A stretch of DNA of 64,000 nucleotides, taken from positions 310,001 to 374,000 of the forward strand of contig JAJXYY010000042.1 in the NCBI GenBank assembly GCA_021780315.1. The letters run 5' to 3'. The position numbers and the translations under genes were made by a program. How positions within the stretch are numbered: the stretch's first letter is position 1; the number at the start of each line of letters is the position of its first letter. Positions 51,573-61,258 of this stretch are shown here, piece after piece. This stretch comes from Acidobacteriota bacterium. GTDB taxonomy: Bacteria > Acidobacteriota > Terriglobia > Terriglobales > Acidobacteriaceae. The notes under the pieces are model-generated. The model worked only from the letters and a program-made list of their open reading frames with translations. It ran no database searches and was not told where the DNA came from.

Positions 51573-53261
51573 ATGGAACTTCTCCGAGCAACCATCAGTC
51601 CGTCCATTCTTTCCAAGGCAGACCGGCTCTTTCGCAATGACGACCGTGGCATCTTGACCGAGTTGCTGCAGAACGCACGCAGGGCGGGAGCGACGCGTGT
51701 CGAGGTCACCATCGAACCGTCTCCGCAACAAGAGCACGTAACCAGGGTCACGTTTGAGGACAACGGACATGGCATCGAAGACTTCCAGAAGCTCCTGACG
51801 CTGGGAGATTCGAACTGGAATCCGGAGGTGCTGGCCATCGAAGACCCTGCGGGCATGGGGTTCTTCTCGCTGTGCCACTCCACCGTGGAAGTCTCCAGCG
51901 GAAAGAAGAAGGTCGTACTCACGCGGGAGGTTTTTCGCGGACAGGCCCCCGCGGAGATTGTTGCCAGCGACGCGCCCGTTCATGGCACCAGAATTGTGTT
52001 CACTCGCCCCACCGTATCGAAGCCGGTCGAAGTCGCTCTCAAGGATGCCAGCGAGTTCAATCCGCTCGACGTCATGCTCAATGGTGAGCGGTTAGAACGT
52101 CATGACTTTCTCGAAGGCGCACTTCATCGAGAGGTCATCGACGGCGTCGAGGTTGGTATTTCCACTCTGTTCCGGAGAAGGTTCGGCTGGGACCGGGATG
52201 ACTGGAACTTTCATGGGTCCGTGCTGCGCGAACCGTTCGGCCTCATTCATGGTTTTCTCACGCGCGATGAAAAGGGTGAGTGGAGGCAAGAGTCTCTCTA
52301 CCTTCGTTTCGATGTCCTTGAGGTCGGCCGCGTCAAGCTGCAGCTGCCGGACCGCCGAGCCATTGTTAAGGACTCTGATCTAGAGGCATTCACGAAGAAG
52401 GTTCGTGCTGCAGTCTATCGTTTTCTCAGCACGCAGGAACACCACGTGCTCTCATTCGAGCAATGGAAAGAAGCGCGGTCCCTTGGCGTCTCCATCGCAG
52501 AGGCTTCGCCCTATCTCACCACCTGGCATGCACAGCCAGCGGATCCGGATGCGGCTCCTTTCTTCGGCCAAGCGGACACGCATTTGCTTCCCACACTCGA
52601 CGATGTGCTTCTGGTCGATGCGCATCTCCCGAGTCAGCACACCCTAGAGGCCGCGCTCACACCGAGCGCTATCCCAAACAAGACTTTCTATCAGGTCCAG
52701 TCGCGGTTCAACGGCTACTCCTGGTACGACCGGCTGCCCATACTTACCGAAGCAGAGGTGCTGGTCGATGGCATACCGCGTCAGGATCTTGAAGAAGACA
52801 ACAAGGAACGGCCTCGGGAGATTCTGGTCACGGCAACCATTAAGCAGCAAGGGCATGCAGACTTGCGCCTTGATCTTCCTGCGGCCATTCATGTGCTCGA
52901 CGGCATGGAAGTATTCGACGGCTACGAGCCGCCGTCATTCCTCGCTGTCCGCGACAGTCCGTGGGACAACGACGCTCTAAGCGGCCCGTTCGATGTTGCG
53001 CAATACCTCGTCTCCGCAACCTTCTCTCCAGGCGATGACGTCGAGTGCGACAGCTACGATACCCAGCGTCATGAGTTCGAGCGACATGTGGAGCGCGTCG
53101 TCAACGAATACTTCCGGGGACCGCGAGCTGCGCTGATGGCTCCTCTGGAGGAATCTCTTTCCTGGAAGGCGAGGAGGTATGCAGATCAGGCCGGAGTTAA
53201 AGAGATTCGGTTCCGAAAGCAGGAGGAGATCGATCGCGGTTGGGCTCTTGAACTCGCGTGA
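51573..53261 (+). CDS. GHKL (Hsp90/MutL-type) ATPase protein
   Basis: A 562-residue protein with an N-terminal GHKL fold: LTELLQNARRAGA (Asn34 as the magnesium ligand), FEDNGHGIED (from about 61) and DPAGMGFFSL. The C-terminal 400 residues are not recognised. GHKL ATPases include chaperones, mismatch-repair proteins and several phage-defence proteins. Its stop overlaps the next gene, and a MoxR-VWA set follows, so a multi-gene remodelling system is plausible. Confidence 0.75.
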   Translation: MELLRATISPSILSKADRLFRNDDRGILTELLQNARRAGATRVEVTIEPSPQQEHVTRVTFEDNGHGIEDFQKLLTLGDSNWNPEVLAIEDPAGMGFFSLCHSTVEVSSGKKKVVLTREVFRGQAPAEIVASDAPVHGTRIVFTRPTVSKPVEVALKDASEFNPLDVMLNGERLERHDFLEGALHREVIDGVEVGISTLFRRRFGWDRDDWNFHGSVLREPFGLIHGFLTRDEKGEWRQESLYLRFDVLEVGRVKLQLPDRRAIVKDSDLEAFTKKVRAAVYRFLSTQEHHVLSFEQWKEARSLGVSIAEASPYLTTWHAQPADPDAAPFFGQADTHLLPTLDDVLLVDAHLPSQHTLEAALTPSAIPNKTFYQVQSRFNGYSWYDRLPILTEAEVLVDGIPRQDLEEDNKERPREILVTATIKQQGHADLRLDLPAAIHVLDGMEVFDGYEPPSFLAVRDSPWDNDALSGPFDVAQYLVSATFSPGDDVECDSYDTQRHEFERHVERVVNEYFRGPRAALMAPLEESLSWKARRYADQAGVKEIRFRKQEEIDRGWALELA

Positions 53262-54013
53262 GTCCGGACGATTATTGGCTCCGCTCACCGGCTGCGCGGC
53301 AAAGGTCGGGTAAACGCATCGAACGCACACGTGAGTATGATTCTCCGCTTCGCGTGAGCATCTTTCCGCTGATCGACTGGGGTTGGAACCGCGCCCGCTG
53401 TCTGGACTATCTGGAACAACAGTTCGGCATCGTGTGGTCCAAATCCGCATGCGTCTATTGTCCGTTCAATAGGCTGACCACAGAGGCGATCGAGCGCCAC
53501 AGAAGGCATCCCGATCAGGTTGCCGAAGCGCTGTTGCTCGAACACCTGAGTCTTTCTCTCAATCCGAGAGGAACGCTTTATCCAGGCAAATCTCTTGTCC
53601 AGATCACGAACGAGAGCGGAAACCAATCGGCCATGCGCAGTTTCAACTCTCGGCTCGATGAACTTGGATGGGCGGTCTATCGCGTGAGACGAATCTACTC
53701 TGCGGCGAAGGACGGAAATGGCAAGGTTCTTTCCGACAAGAAAGGAAATGCGATCCGAGCAGTGGAGCGGATCACCGAAGAATTGTCTCGCGCCGCAGCG
53801 CTCAAGCGTCTTCGAGAATTCGCATCTCCGCTGCATGAGGTCGGCGAACAGCGAGGCATTACGTACTTCTACAGACTGCGCTGCGCAAAGCAGTATCCAA
53901 CTCGCGAGGAGTTTCTCGTGGCTGTACCCGCTGCAGTCGAAACGAAAGCCAGATATGGTCTTGATTGGTTCGAGCGGCAGTGGGAGTCACCACAGGGGCG
54001 CTTGTTCGAGTGA
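53258..54013 (+). CDS. PAPS reductase-like protein, C-terminal part only
   Basis: This 251-residue product has PLIDWGWNRARCLDYLEQQ and SACVYCPF in its first 80 residues, the pattern that ends PAPS-reductase/DndC-like proteins. The SGGKDS half is missing, yet GTG 53258 overlaps the previous stop exactly, so it reads as a deliberate coupled gene. It may work without the ATP loop or with a partner. The complete family member in the window, at 27264, is itself interrupted. The rest of the protein is unrecognised. Confidence 0.6.
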   Translation: MSPDDYWLRSPAARQRSGKRIERTREYDSPLRVSIFPLIDWGWNRARCLDYLEQQFGIVWSKSACVYCPFNRLTTEAIERHRRHPDQVAEALLLEHLSLSLNPRGTLYPGKSLVQITNESGNQSAMRSFNSRLDELGWAVYRVRRIYSAAKDGNGKVLSDKKGNAIRAVERITEELSRAAALKRLREFASPLHEVGEQRGITYFYRLRCAKQYPTREEFLVAVPAAVETKARYGLDWFERQWESPQGRLFE

Positions 54014-54062
54014 AGCGAAAAGCGTCCATCTATCACTTTAACACCCCACTCAAGGACATAAC

Positions 54063-55058
54063 ATGAAACCTTCCATGCTCTACGAAGCGCTCCTGGCGCT
54101 CATCGGCGAACGTGTGCCCCTGCATCTATGGGGCGCATGCGGCGTCGGCAAATCCCAGATTGTCGCGCAAGTCGCCGATACGCTCGATTACGACTTTCTC
54201 GACGTCCGCGCCGTCCAGCTCGATCCGGTTGACCTGCGCGGCCTGCCTCGCATCTCCTCCGACTTCACCGAATGGGTACCGCCGAAGTTTCTGCCTTCCA
54301 GCGGCAAGGGCATCCTTTTTCTGGATGAGCTGACCTCGGCGCCCCAGATGACGCAGGCCGGCTGCTACCAGCTCGTTCTTGATCGGAAGCTCGGTGAATA
54401 TCGTCTTCCGGACGACTGGGTCGTGATCGCCGCCGGCAATCCTGCCTCCGAACGCGGAGTGCACTTTGCGATGCCTCGGCCACTGAGGAACCGGTTCGTC
54501 CATCTCGATCTGGAAGCAGATCTCACCGATTGGTGCCGATGGGCGCTCACCAGCGGAGTGCGTTCGGAGATCATCGCCTTCCTTCGCTTTAAGCCCGCTC
54601 TTCTGCATGATGCAGATTCAACGGGAGACCAGAACGCGTGGCCCACGCCGCGCTCCTGGGAGATGGCTTCGAACGTCCTCAAGGGACTGAACAAGCAGGG
54701 TGTGGCCAGGGACAGTTCGCTGGAAGCACAGATGCTCGAAGGCGCCATCGGCCCGGGTGCAACCGCGGAGTTTGTGGGCTTCCTGCAATTGTTCCGTCAG
54801 CTTCCTTCGATCGACGAGATCCTGCTCAATCCAGAGACAGCCCCTCTGCCGGACGATCCTTCCGCCCAGATCGCCATCGCAACAGCACTTGGCCGCGCTC
54901 TGTCGGATCAGTCCATCGCGCGAGGCTCGAAGTACCTCGACCGCATGCCCACTGAGATGAGGGTGCTTGCGATGCGGGACGCTGCAGCGCGGGATCGCGC
55001 CATCACCCACACTCCTGAGTTCGTCCGGTTCGGGATTCAACACGCGGAGGTTCTCTGA
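54063..55058 (+). CDS. MoxR-like AAA+ ATPase, second in the element
   Basis: A 331-residue AAA+ protein with Walker A GACGVGKS (24-31), LDPVDLRGLPRI, Walker B ILFLDELTSAP (Asp88, Glu89) and a sensor AAGNPASERG. PRPLRNRFVHLDL is the arginine-finger region. It pairs with the metallopeptidase/VWA gene two places downstream, the common MoxR-VWA arrangement for protein remodelling. Its stop overlaps the next start. Confidence 0.88.
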   Translation: MKPSMLYEALLALIGERVPLHLWGACGVGKSQIVAQVADTLDYDFLDVRAVQLDPVDLRGLPRISSDFTEWVPPKFLPSSGKGILFLDELTSAPQMTQAGCYQLVLDRKLGEYRLPDDWVVIAAGNPASERGVHFAMPRPLRNRFVHLDLEADLTDWCRWALTSGVRSEIIAFLRFKPALLHDADSTGDQNAWPTPRSWEMASNVLKGLNKQGVARDSSLEAQMLEGAIGPGATAEFVGFLQLFRQLPSIDEILLNPETAPLPDDPSAQIAIATALGRALSDQSIARGSKYLDRMPTEMRVLAMRDAAARDRAITHTPEFVRFGIQHAEVL

Positions 55059-56002
55059 TGATTACGCACAAAGCAATGCTGGCGGCCGTTCACATCAGCG
55101 TCTGGACTGCCACCAAACACGACCGCAAGGTCAGCCGCGACGTGGCTGACCAGAACGGCGCTCGAGAGAGGGCCGGACGTTACAACAAGCAACTCCTGAT
55201 GAGTGCGGGACGGCTGGAGGAGTTGCGTACCCTCGCGGGACAGATCCGGCAGTACTTCTACAAGATCACGCTGCCTTGGTCCGATGAAGGTTTGCGCCTG
55301 CTGCCGGCCCACTTTCTCTTTGAACTCAAGGCCAGGATGAGAGAGTTTGAGAAGAGCTTTACGGAAGCGGTTGACCAGTTCCTCTCCATCTATCCCGACT
55401 ACATCCGTGAAGCGCGGTCCGAACTCGGTGGCCTCTTCCGAGAGGAGGATTACCCCTCGGTGGAGAAGCTGCGCGACAAGTTCAGCATCAAACTCGAGAT
55501 CCTTCCGTTTCCTGTGGGCGAGGACTTCCGTGTCGAGATGTCGACCGAAGAGCACGCGCGGATGGCCAGTGAGATCGACGCAAACGCACGCCAGAGGTTG
55601 GCCAAGGGGACCGAGGATCTCTGGAAGAAGCTGCGCGATGTCGTCCATCGCATGGTCGACCGGCTGAACGAACCGGAATCGCGATTCCACGCCACGCTGG
55701 TCACCAACGTCTTCGATCTCGTTTCGCTGTTGCCCCAGCTCAACGTCGGCCAGGATCCGGAACTCGACCGCTTTGCCGCACAGATTCGACAGCGCCTGTG
55801 CAACTACACCGCTCAGGACCTGAAGAAGCATGATCTGTTACGGGTGACCACTGCGGCCGAGGCTGCCGGGATTGTCCAGGAGATCGACGATGTGCTCGAA
55901 ACGCGGCGCTCCCAGCCTGAAGCGATGGCTGCCCCTGAACCTCAGGTGGCAGACATCCTCGCTCATATGTCCGCGTACATGGAGGCGCCCGCGGCAGCAT
56001 GA
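55058..56002 (+). CDS. Hypothetical protein between MoxR and VWA genes
   Basis: This 314-residue, largely helical protein (YSIYPDYIREARSEL-like stretches, LGGLFREEDYPSVEKLRDKF) has no catalytic motif. It is coupled by overlap to both neighbours, so it is a fixed middle member of the set. Its build fits a DUF3150-type protein, but I hold that assignment loosely. It may be an adaptor for the ATPase. Confidence 0.6.
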   Translation: MITHKAMLAAVHISVWTATKHDRKVSRDVADQNGARERAGRYNKQLLMSAGRLEELRTLAGQIRQYFYKITLPWSDEGLRLLPAHFLFELKARMREFEKSFTEAVDQFLSIYPDYIREARSELGGLFREEDYPSVEKLRDKFSIKLEILPFPVGEDFRVEMSTEEHARMASEIDANARQRLAKGTEDLWKKLRDVVHRMVDRLNEPESRFHATLVTNVFDLVSLLPQLNVGQDPELDRFAAQIRQRLCNYTAQDLKKHDLLRVTTAAEAAGIVQEIDDVLETRRSQPEAMAAPEPQVADILAHMSAYMEAPAAA

Positions 56003-57183
56003 ACAACACTGCATCGGTAGTGGTCCGCATCCAGAGGGCGCGGACCACCCTTCTCCTCGATCACCCGTTCTTTGGAAGCCTTCTATTCCGGCTGAAGGGG
56101 CAGGAAACCTCGTCTATCGAGACTATGGCGACCGACGGAGTTTCGCTTTTCTATAATCCGGCGTTCATTGAAGAGCTGACCGCAGCACAACTCATCGGGG
56201 TGCTCGCTCACGAGGTACTGCACCCCGCGCTCCAGCACCATGTGCGGAGGGGAGACCGCAACCCGGCGCGTTGGAACGAAGCCTGTGATTACGCCATCAA
56301 CCCCTTGGTTGTGGACGCTGGTCTGGCTCTACCGGAGAGTGTACTGCTCGAAGATCGCTTCCGCGGTCTGAGCGCGGAACGCATCTACAATCTCCTCGAA
56401 CAGGATGAAAGCAATGGCTGCGGTGGAGGCTTCTCCTCGGGCGCTTCCTCTGAAGCCGGAGCGGAGGACGAGCTCACGGCTCCCGTCACTCCCGGGGGCT
56501 TTGGTCAGGTGCTCGATGCTCCGGAGGCAGAAGAGAATGGCGGGAAGAATCCCGGCCAACATGCGATGGAGTGGCAGGTTGCTGTCATCCAGGCGCAAAC
56601 CATCGCAAAGCTCGCCGGAAAACTACCCGCCGGTGTTGCGCGAAGCATAGAGAGCGTCGCGGAAGCCCGTGTTGACTGGCGGGAGTTGCTGCGGCGGGCG
56701 TGGTCTGACACAACCCCTTCAGACTATTCCTGGATGCGGCCGAACCGCAGGCACATCTGGCAAGGACTCTACCTCCCCGGCATCCAGCGGGAGGGAGTCG
56801 GAGAAGTCGTCATCTTCATCGACTGTTCTGGTTCCATCAATGCGCGGCTGCTCTCCCTCTTCGAAGCGGAAGTGCGTTCCATCATGGAGGGGCAGAGACC
56901 GGAACGTGTCTACGTCGTCTACTTTGACACCTGCGTCCATAAGGTCGACGTGTACCAGCCAGGTCGGCCGATCCAGTTGTCTCCCGTAGGAGGCGGTGGA
57001 ACGGACTTTCGTCCCTGCTTTGACTGGATCGAGGATCGACAGATCCACCCGCACGTCATGGTGTTCCTGACCGACCTGTACGGCCCGCTTCCAGAGCAGG
57101 AACCATCGGTTCCTGTGCTCTGGGCTTCGACCGGCAGACGGCAGGCTCCATTCGGTCAGGTAATCCCGATGCAGGCAGCGTAA
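55999..57183 (+). CDS. Metallopeptidase-like (DUF2201) plus VWA-domain protein
   Basis: A 394-residue protein of two parts. The N-terminal part has VLAHEVLHPALQHH (HEVLH at 71-75), a zinc-peptidase signature. A Gly/Ser/Ala linker lies near 140-165. The C-terminal part has the VWA metal site DCSGS (275-279) and GGGGTDFRP, with FLTDLYG closing it. With the MoxR gene it forms a MoxR-VWA pair. Whether the peptidase half is active is unknown. Confidence 0.82.
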   Translation: MNNTASVVVRIQRARTTLLLDHPFFGSLLFRLKGQETSSIETMATDGVSLFYNPAFIEELTAAQLIGVLAHEVLHPALQHHVRRGDRNPARWNEACDYAINPLVVDAGLALPESVLLEDRFRGLSAERIYNLLEQDESNGCGGGFSSGASSEAGAEDELTAPVTPGGFGQVLDAPEAEENGGKNPGQHAMEWQVAVIQAQTIAKLAGKLPAGVARSIESVAEARVDWRELLRRAWSDTTPSDYSWMRPNRRHIWQGLYLPGIQREGVGEVVIFIDCSGSINARLLSLFEAEVRSIMEGQRPERVYVVYFDTCVHKVDVYQPGRPIQLSPVGGGGTDFRPCFDWIEDRQIHPHVMVFLTDLYGPLPEQEPSVPVLWASTGRRQAPFGQVIPMQAA

Positions 57184-57247
57184 ATCGGCTCACCAGGCGG
57201 GGGCGCACATTGCGCTGCCCTCTCCTATTACTCTTCAAGGAAATGTT

Positions 57248-57859
57248 ATGACGACACTTGCACAAAACCACTCCCTGTTCGATATCGACCAAGAGTTGGA
57301 TCTCTTGCTGAACGAAATTCAGGATCAGGCGGAGGTCAACGGAACTGACTCGGTCGCGCCCGAGTTGATCGAGAGGTTCCAACAGTTCTGTCACGTCCAC
57401 ACGGAGAAGGTGGATCGGATTGGCCATTTCCTCAAGCTGATGGAAGCACGCGCAAACTACTGCAGGGAGCAGGCCGCTCGCCTGAGCGAACGCGCGCGCT
57501 CCACCGAAAATAAGGTGGAGCGCACCAAAAATATGGTTATTTACTATCTGGAAAGTCGAGGTCTTCCCAAGGTCGAAGGTCTCGAGTTCACATTGCGGAT
57601 GCAGAAGAACAGCCATGATTCGGTTGTTGTCGACGACGAGGTGCAGGTTCCGATTATGTTTCGAGATGTTGAGGCGAAGATCCCGGGCCAGCTTTGGTTA
57701 AAGATCCAGTCCTACCTCCCCGCCGAAGAAGAGCGAGAGCTCGACGCCTGTATCCGTGAGATGAAGCCGAACTCAACGGCCATCAAGGCTGCCATTGCCG
57801 CACACGAGGTTGTCCCCGGAGCCAGGATTCGGCGCGGATTCCACCTACGTGTTGCCTGA
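57248..57859 (+). CDS. Siphovirus Gp157-like protein
   Basis: A 203-residue protein with a central coiled coil (AARLSERARSTENKVERTK) and the pattern EGLEFTLRMQKNSHDSV that marks the Gp157 family of phage and plasmid proteins. Gp157 has been linked to phage resistance in streptococci, but its mechanism is unclear. ATG 57248 has AAGGAA. It is the last gene that clearly belongs to the element. Confidence 0.7.
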   Translation: MTTLAQNHSLFDIDQELDLLLNEIQDQAEVNGTDSVAPELIERFQQFCHVHTEKVDRIGHFLKLMEARANYCREQAARLSERARSTENKVERTKNMVIYYLESRGLPKVEGLEFTLRMQKNSHDSVVVDDEVQVPIMFRDVEAKIPGQLWLKIQSYLPAEEERELDACIREMKPNSTAIKAAIAAHEVVPGARIRRGFHLRVA

Positions 57860-58150
57860 TGAGGTGGACCGTATCTTGCCGCGATGGCAAGCTGCGACTC
57901 ACTACTCAACGCATGTGCCCAGGGTTGCAGCCGGCACGTTCTTTTTCGCTCCTTTTGTGTCATCAGAGACACATCAGAAAGGCTCGACTGGACAGAAGTT
58001 TCGCCCCGATATGTGACGTATTTAGTGAGGGTTAGAGGCTTTGTTTAAGCAAAGTTTCAGATAGTGCACAGAGCACCGGAGATCGTCGGATTATCCCGCA
58101 AAACTTTCTAGTCTCCGCGCAGCGCACCTAGCGCTACGAAGGAGACTTCC
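57860..58150. other. Non-coding gap of about 290 bp
   Basis: No convincing gene. A short stem (CTTTG TTTAAG CAAAG) lies near 58038. The composition becomes more AT-rich, which may mark the end of the conjugative module. Confidence 0.4.
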
Positions 58151-58345
58151 ATGCAGAAATCGCTCAGAGGCAAGCTCATCCTTGCCATTGCTCTATGCGG
58201 CCTTTTTGGAACCGCAGCCCACGCACAAACAACATCGGGAACCACGACAACAACAACGCCTGACAGCGTGACTGGCACGGATCCCGTTCCGATCTCGCCG
58301 AACGCGATCGACATCATCCTTTTGGTGCTTCAGACCGTCGTGTAA
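58151..58345 (+). CDS. Small exported Thr-rich protein
   Basis: A 64-residue protein: signal peptide of about 25 residues (AAHAQT at the cleavage site), a Thr/Ser-rich stretch, and a hydrophobic end IDIILLVLQTVV. It has AAGGAGAC upstream. The function is unknown. It heads a group with two membrane proteins that overlap by four bases. Confidence 0.55.
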   Translation: MQKSLRGKLILAIALCGLFGTAAHAQTTSGTTTTTTPDSVTGTDPVPISPNAIDIILLVLQTVV

Positions 58346-58394
58346 CATAGCGTTGGAATGATACCCTTCCGGCCACCCAGTAGGGAGAACTCGA

Positions 58395-59177
58395 ATGCGT
58401 CTGACCAATCTCGACATCCTCTACTGGGCGACCGGGTTTATCGGGCATGTGATTCTGTTGTTCGTTTTGATAGTCCGTGGTCGGACGCGTTCCTTCCCAA
58501 TGTTTACATCGTTGATTGTCCTGAATGTTGCAAGAACGAGCATCCTTTTCTGCATTACCCACTTCGGCTCGCATAAGGTTTACTTTTACACGTATTGGTT
58601 GCTGGCAATTATTGATGTCATTCTGCAGTTTGCTGTTATATACGAGATTGCATCTTCGATCTTTCGGCCCCTGGGTGGCTGGGCGATCGACATCAGGAAA
58701 AACATTCTTTTGTGGGCCGTAGCCAGCCTCGCTATTGCCTCGTTTCTCACATGGATACCGCACCCCGAGAGCCGCTTCTGGTTGCAGGTCGTATTTCTAA
58801 AGGGAAGTTTCTTTAGCGCCGTACTTGAGTGTGAGTGTTTTGCCGGAATGATCGCTCTCTCATGGGTGGCGGGGCTGAATTGGGTAAGCCATACCGTTAA
58901 GATCGCTCAGGGGCTTGTCCCTTTCGCGATGGCCACTCTGGCTCTTGAGACGGCTAATACCTATTTTGGGCTGAACAATACCGGAGAGCTTTATATAGCT
59001 CTTGCTCGTATTCGAATGACGGTGTATATCATTTGTCTCAAATATTGGATCGTCTTTCTTTGGCGCAACGCGCCGCCATCACGAAAGATGAGTCTCATAC
59101 TGAATCAACAGGTATCAGCAATTAAACAAGCTCTCGGCGCAAAGTTGAATGACTTGAATACAGAAGGAGAAGCATGA
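58395..59177 (+). CDS. Seven-helix membrane protein of unknown function
   Basis: A 260-residue integral membrane protein with about seven hydrophobic segments and short loops. Proteins of this layout are common in Acidobacteriota and lack a known role. It overlaps the following gene by four bases (ATGA). The codon use and lower GC look more like chromosome than the transfer genes. Confidence 0.65.
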   Translation: MRLTNLDILYWATGFIGHVILLFVLIVRGRTRSFPMFTSLIVLNVARTSILFCITHFGSHKVYFYTYWLLAIIDVILQFAVIYEIASSIFRPLGGWAIDIRKNILLWAVASLAIASFLTWIPHPESRFWLQVVFLKGSFFSAVLECECFAGMIALSWVAGLNWVSHTVKIAQGLVPFAMATLALETANTYFGLNNTGELYIALARIRMTVYIICLKYWIVFLWRNAPPSRKMSLILNQQVSAIKQALGAKLNDLNTEGEA

Positions 59178-59734
59178 CCGGGCGGATGGCCTACTTCATT
59201 CTTGCAACAGTGGTCGTCTTTGTCGCTCTGGTGACCATTGGAGGTTTTTACCTTCTAAAGATTCGAGCCTCGAGAGCGAGCACCTGGGAGGACCTCTTGG
59301 GACGCCTTCTGTCGGTTGATCGGAACGGGATAGAGAAGGTCGCGCTGGACGCTATCGAGCCATCTGGCCAAAGGCGAACTGACGAGAAGGCACGAGAACT
59401 GGAATTCGATCAGATATGGGCTCTTCTCGGTGGTCTCGCTGGTGTAGAACGCCTTGAGAAGAATAGTCGGGTGCTAATAGATATGGCAGCCTATCTCCAG
59501 AGGTGGTACCCCGAGGCAGTGGCCACGGCAGAAGAGCTACGTCTACAGGCGAGAGAATTGGAGTGGCAAGTGGGGAGGCTAAGATCAGCCGCCCAAAATG
59601 ACGGTCTTCAGTTTTACTTCGCCTCCTACGGTCAAAATGCAGCGGTGACATACTACCTGATGGTGCGCCGTCTTCTGGCTCTGTACGAGCGAAGCCGTCT
59701 CCCTATATTCGCGGAACTAAAAAACGCCCTCTAA
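59174..59734 (+). CDS. Single-pass membrane protein
   Basis: A 186-residue protein with one N-terminal helix (about 7-28) and a helical cytoplasmic domain that contains WYPEAVATAEELRLQARELE. It is coupled to the seven-helix gene upstream, suggesting a shared complex. No family recognised. It is the last plus-strand gene before a regulator region. Confidence 0.6.
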   Translation: MTGRMAYFILATVVVFVALVTIGGFYLLKIRASRASTWEDLLGRLLSVDRNGIEKVALDAIEPSGQRRTDEKARELEFDQIWALLGGLAGVERLEKNSRVLIDMAAYLQRWYPEAVATAEELRLQARELEWQVGRLRSAAQNDGLQFYFASYGQNAAVTYYLMVRRLLALYERSRLPIFAELKNAL

Positions 59735-59794
59735 AAGCGATTTTCCCTTCTCCGTCATTGAAAACTAAGCGTTGGCAACTGCTTCCGGCCTTGT

Positions 59795-60547
59795 CTATGC
59801 TTCGAGGCTCATGGCAATTGCGACAACCTGCCCTATAACTTCCACCTCTTGTCCGTAGCGAAGACGAGGATATCTCGCGGGGCCGAAATAGGCAGGTACG
59901 GTGCCGCTAAAATGCGGAACGATTCTCAGCCACGCGCCGTCTTCCTCCAACTCACACCAGGAACACAGGTATCCGTTCCGCGTGTACAAGAGGTAAATCT
60001 GGCGGTCAAACTCATCTTTCCATTCTTTTCTGGAAGCGATCGCTCTCTTCAATGTATCCACCTGGAGAATCGTCCCGGGACGAATCATAGGATAGAGGGT
60101 GTGATCAGATGCGCCAACGATCGCTCTTCTGTAGCGTCGATGCAGGACTCCCCGCGCATTAAGAAGCTTGGTCTGCTCGGCAATTGGATCCGAACCGAAG
60201 TTGTCGGGCAACAGTCCCTTTGCTCTTTTCTCCAGGCGTCCTTCGGTGATGGGTCGCGTCGTATCCGGGCCGCCTACAGGATCCGATGCGGGCGAGATGC
60301 ACGGTGGTGGGACACAGGAGCGCAGGAGTGATTCGGGCGATTTGCTGTATATCTCCGACAACGTGAGGAGCTTCGACACAGACAGATTATTCCCATTGTT
60401 TTCCAGCTTCCGGAGATAGCTGAAGGAGATCGAGTGGGAAGCACTCCCCCAAAGTTTTGCCACGATTTTACTTCTGTCTGTTACATCTCTTAGAGTCAAG
60501 CCCCATTCCAAACGAAGATTGCGCAGCTGATCGCCTATGTGTGCCAT
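59795..60547 (-). CDS. XRE-family regulator with S24/LexA-like C-terminal domain
   Basis: A 250-residue protein from ATG 60547 (MAHIGDQLRNLRLEWGLTLRDV). Residues 1-75 form an HTH domain with an extended linker between helices. The C-terminal part (VGASDHTLYPMIRPGTILQVD) resembles the S24 peptidase fold of phage repressors, but the catalytic Ser is replaced by Thr, so autocleavage is doubtful. The frame extends upstream to 60610 without a ribosome site. It could repress genes of the element. Confidence 0.7.
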   Translation of the reverse strand: MAHIGDQLRNLRLEWGLTLRDVTDRSKIVAKLWGSASHSISFSYLRKLENNGNNLSVSKLLTLSEIYSKSPESLLRSCVPPPCISPASDPVGGPDTTRPITEGRLEKRAKGLLPDNFGSDPIAEQTKLLNARGVLHRRYRRAIVGASDHTLYPMIRPGTILQVDTLKRAIASRKEWKDEFDRQIYLLYTRNGYLCSWCELEEDGAWLRIVPHFSGTVPAYFGPARYPRLRYGQEVEVIGQVVAIAMSLEA

Positions 60548-60610
60548 TAAGACCTCCGGATGATGAAGTGGAAAGTTGCACTGTTTCACATCCTGAGTTG
60601 GGGGCCCCAC

Positions 60611-61258
60611 TGGGGTTATCGGTGAGCGCTTCTTCTGTCGGGCTCATTTGAGAGACCGTGAGCTCAGAGCATCGGATTGATTCGGCAGCCAATATCATGA
60701 GACGTTATACCGAACGACGAATCGCAACATGTGTTCGCTCGAGCAGGATGACTCTCGCGGTCCTGCCTTCCGGTTCCCAACTGCCAATTACAAAGACTCA
60801 GACTCCTCAAAGTCGTATTGCTTCACGGCCACTGTCGAAACATCCGTACCCTGTCCCCTGCGAGCCATCCTCGTCCTCATTGGAAACGTCGACTTGGTAA
60901 ACAACATCCTAGGGAATCGAGACGGTGGCTCGCTCTCGCTCACCACTTCACCGCTTCTACAGAACTTTAAGGACTTAATCACCTTTTCTGAGGCGCCCTT
61001 AACACATAGCCTTTATTTTGCATAAGATATTTCGCCGCCCATTTGCATTCTAGCGGTCCTCCGAACAGAGGTAACCCTTTCCCTCAGACAATTAGTCACT
61101 AATCAAGGCAATACGGGTGCGGACATTCAAACTCCGAGTGCTTTCGCAATGTCGAAAATCATCCGCAACACTTTTGCGAGCGCTCCGAGCGGACGAATCC
61201 CAAGACCTCGCTATTGGGATGGCCTACTCTCATCCCCCGGTTCCTGCAAACGCGGAAG
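60611..61258. other. Gap of about 650 bp with no gene seen
   Basis: Short frames occur on both strands, but none has family-like sequence, a good ribosome site or consistent composition. It lies between two minus-strand regulator genes and probably includes the promoter of the one at 59795. Confidence 0.5.

Noticed and set aside
60658-61025. Overlapping short plus-strand frames at 60.7-61.0 kb
   Set aside because: No ribosome sites, rich in Ser/Arg/Thr as random frames are, and no recognisable domain.
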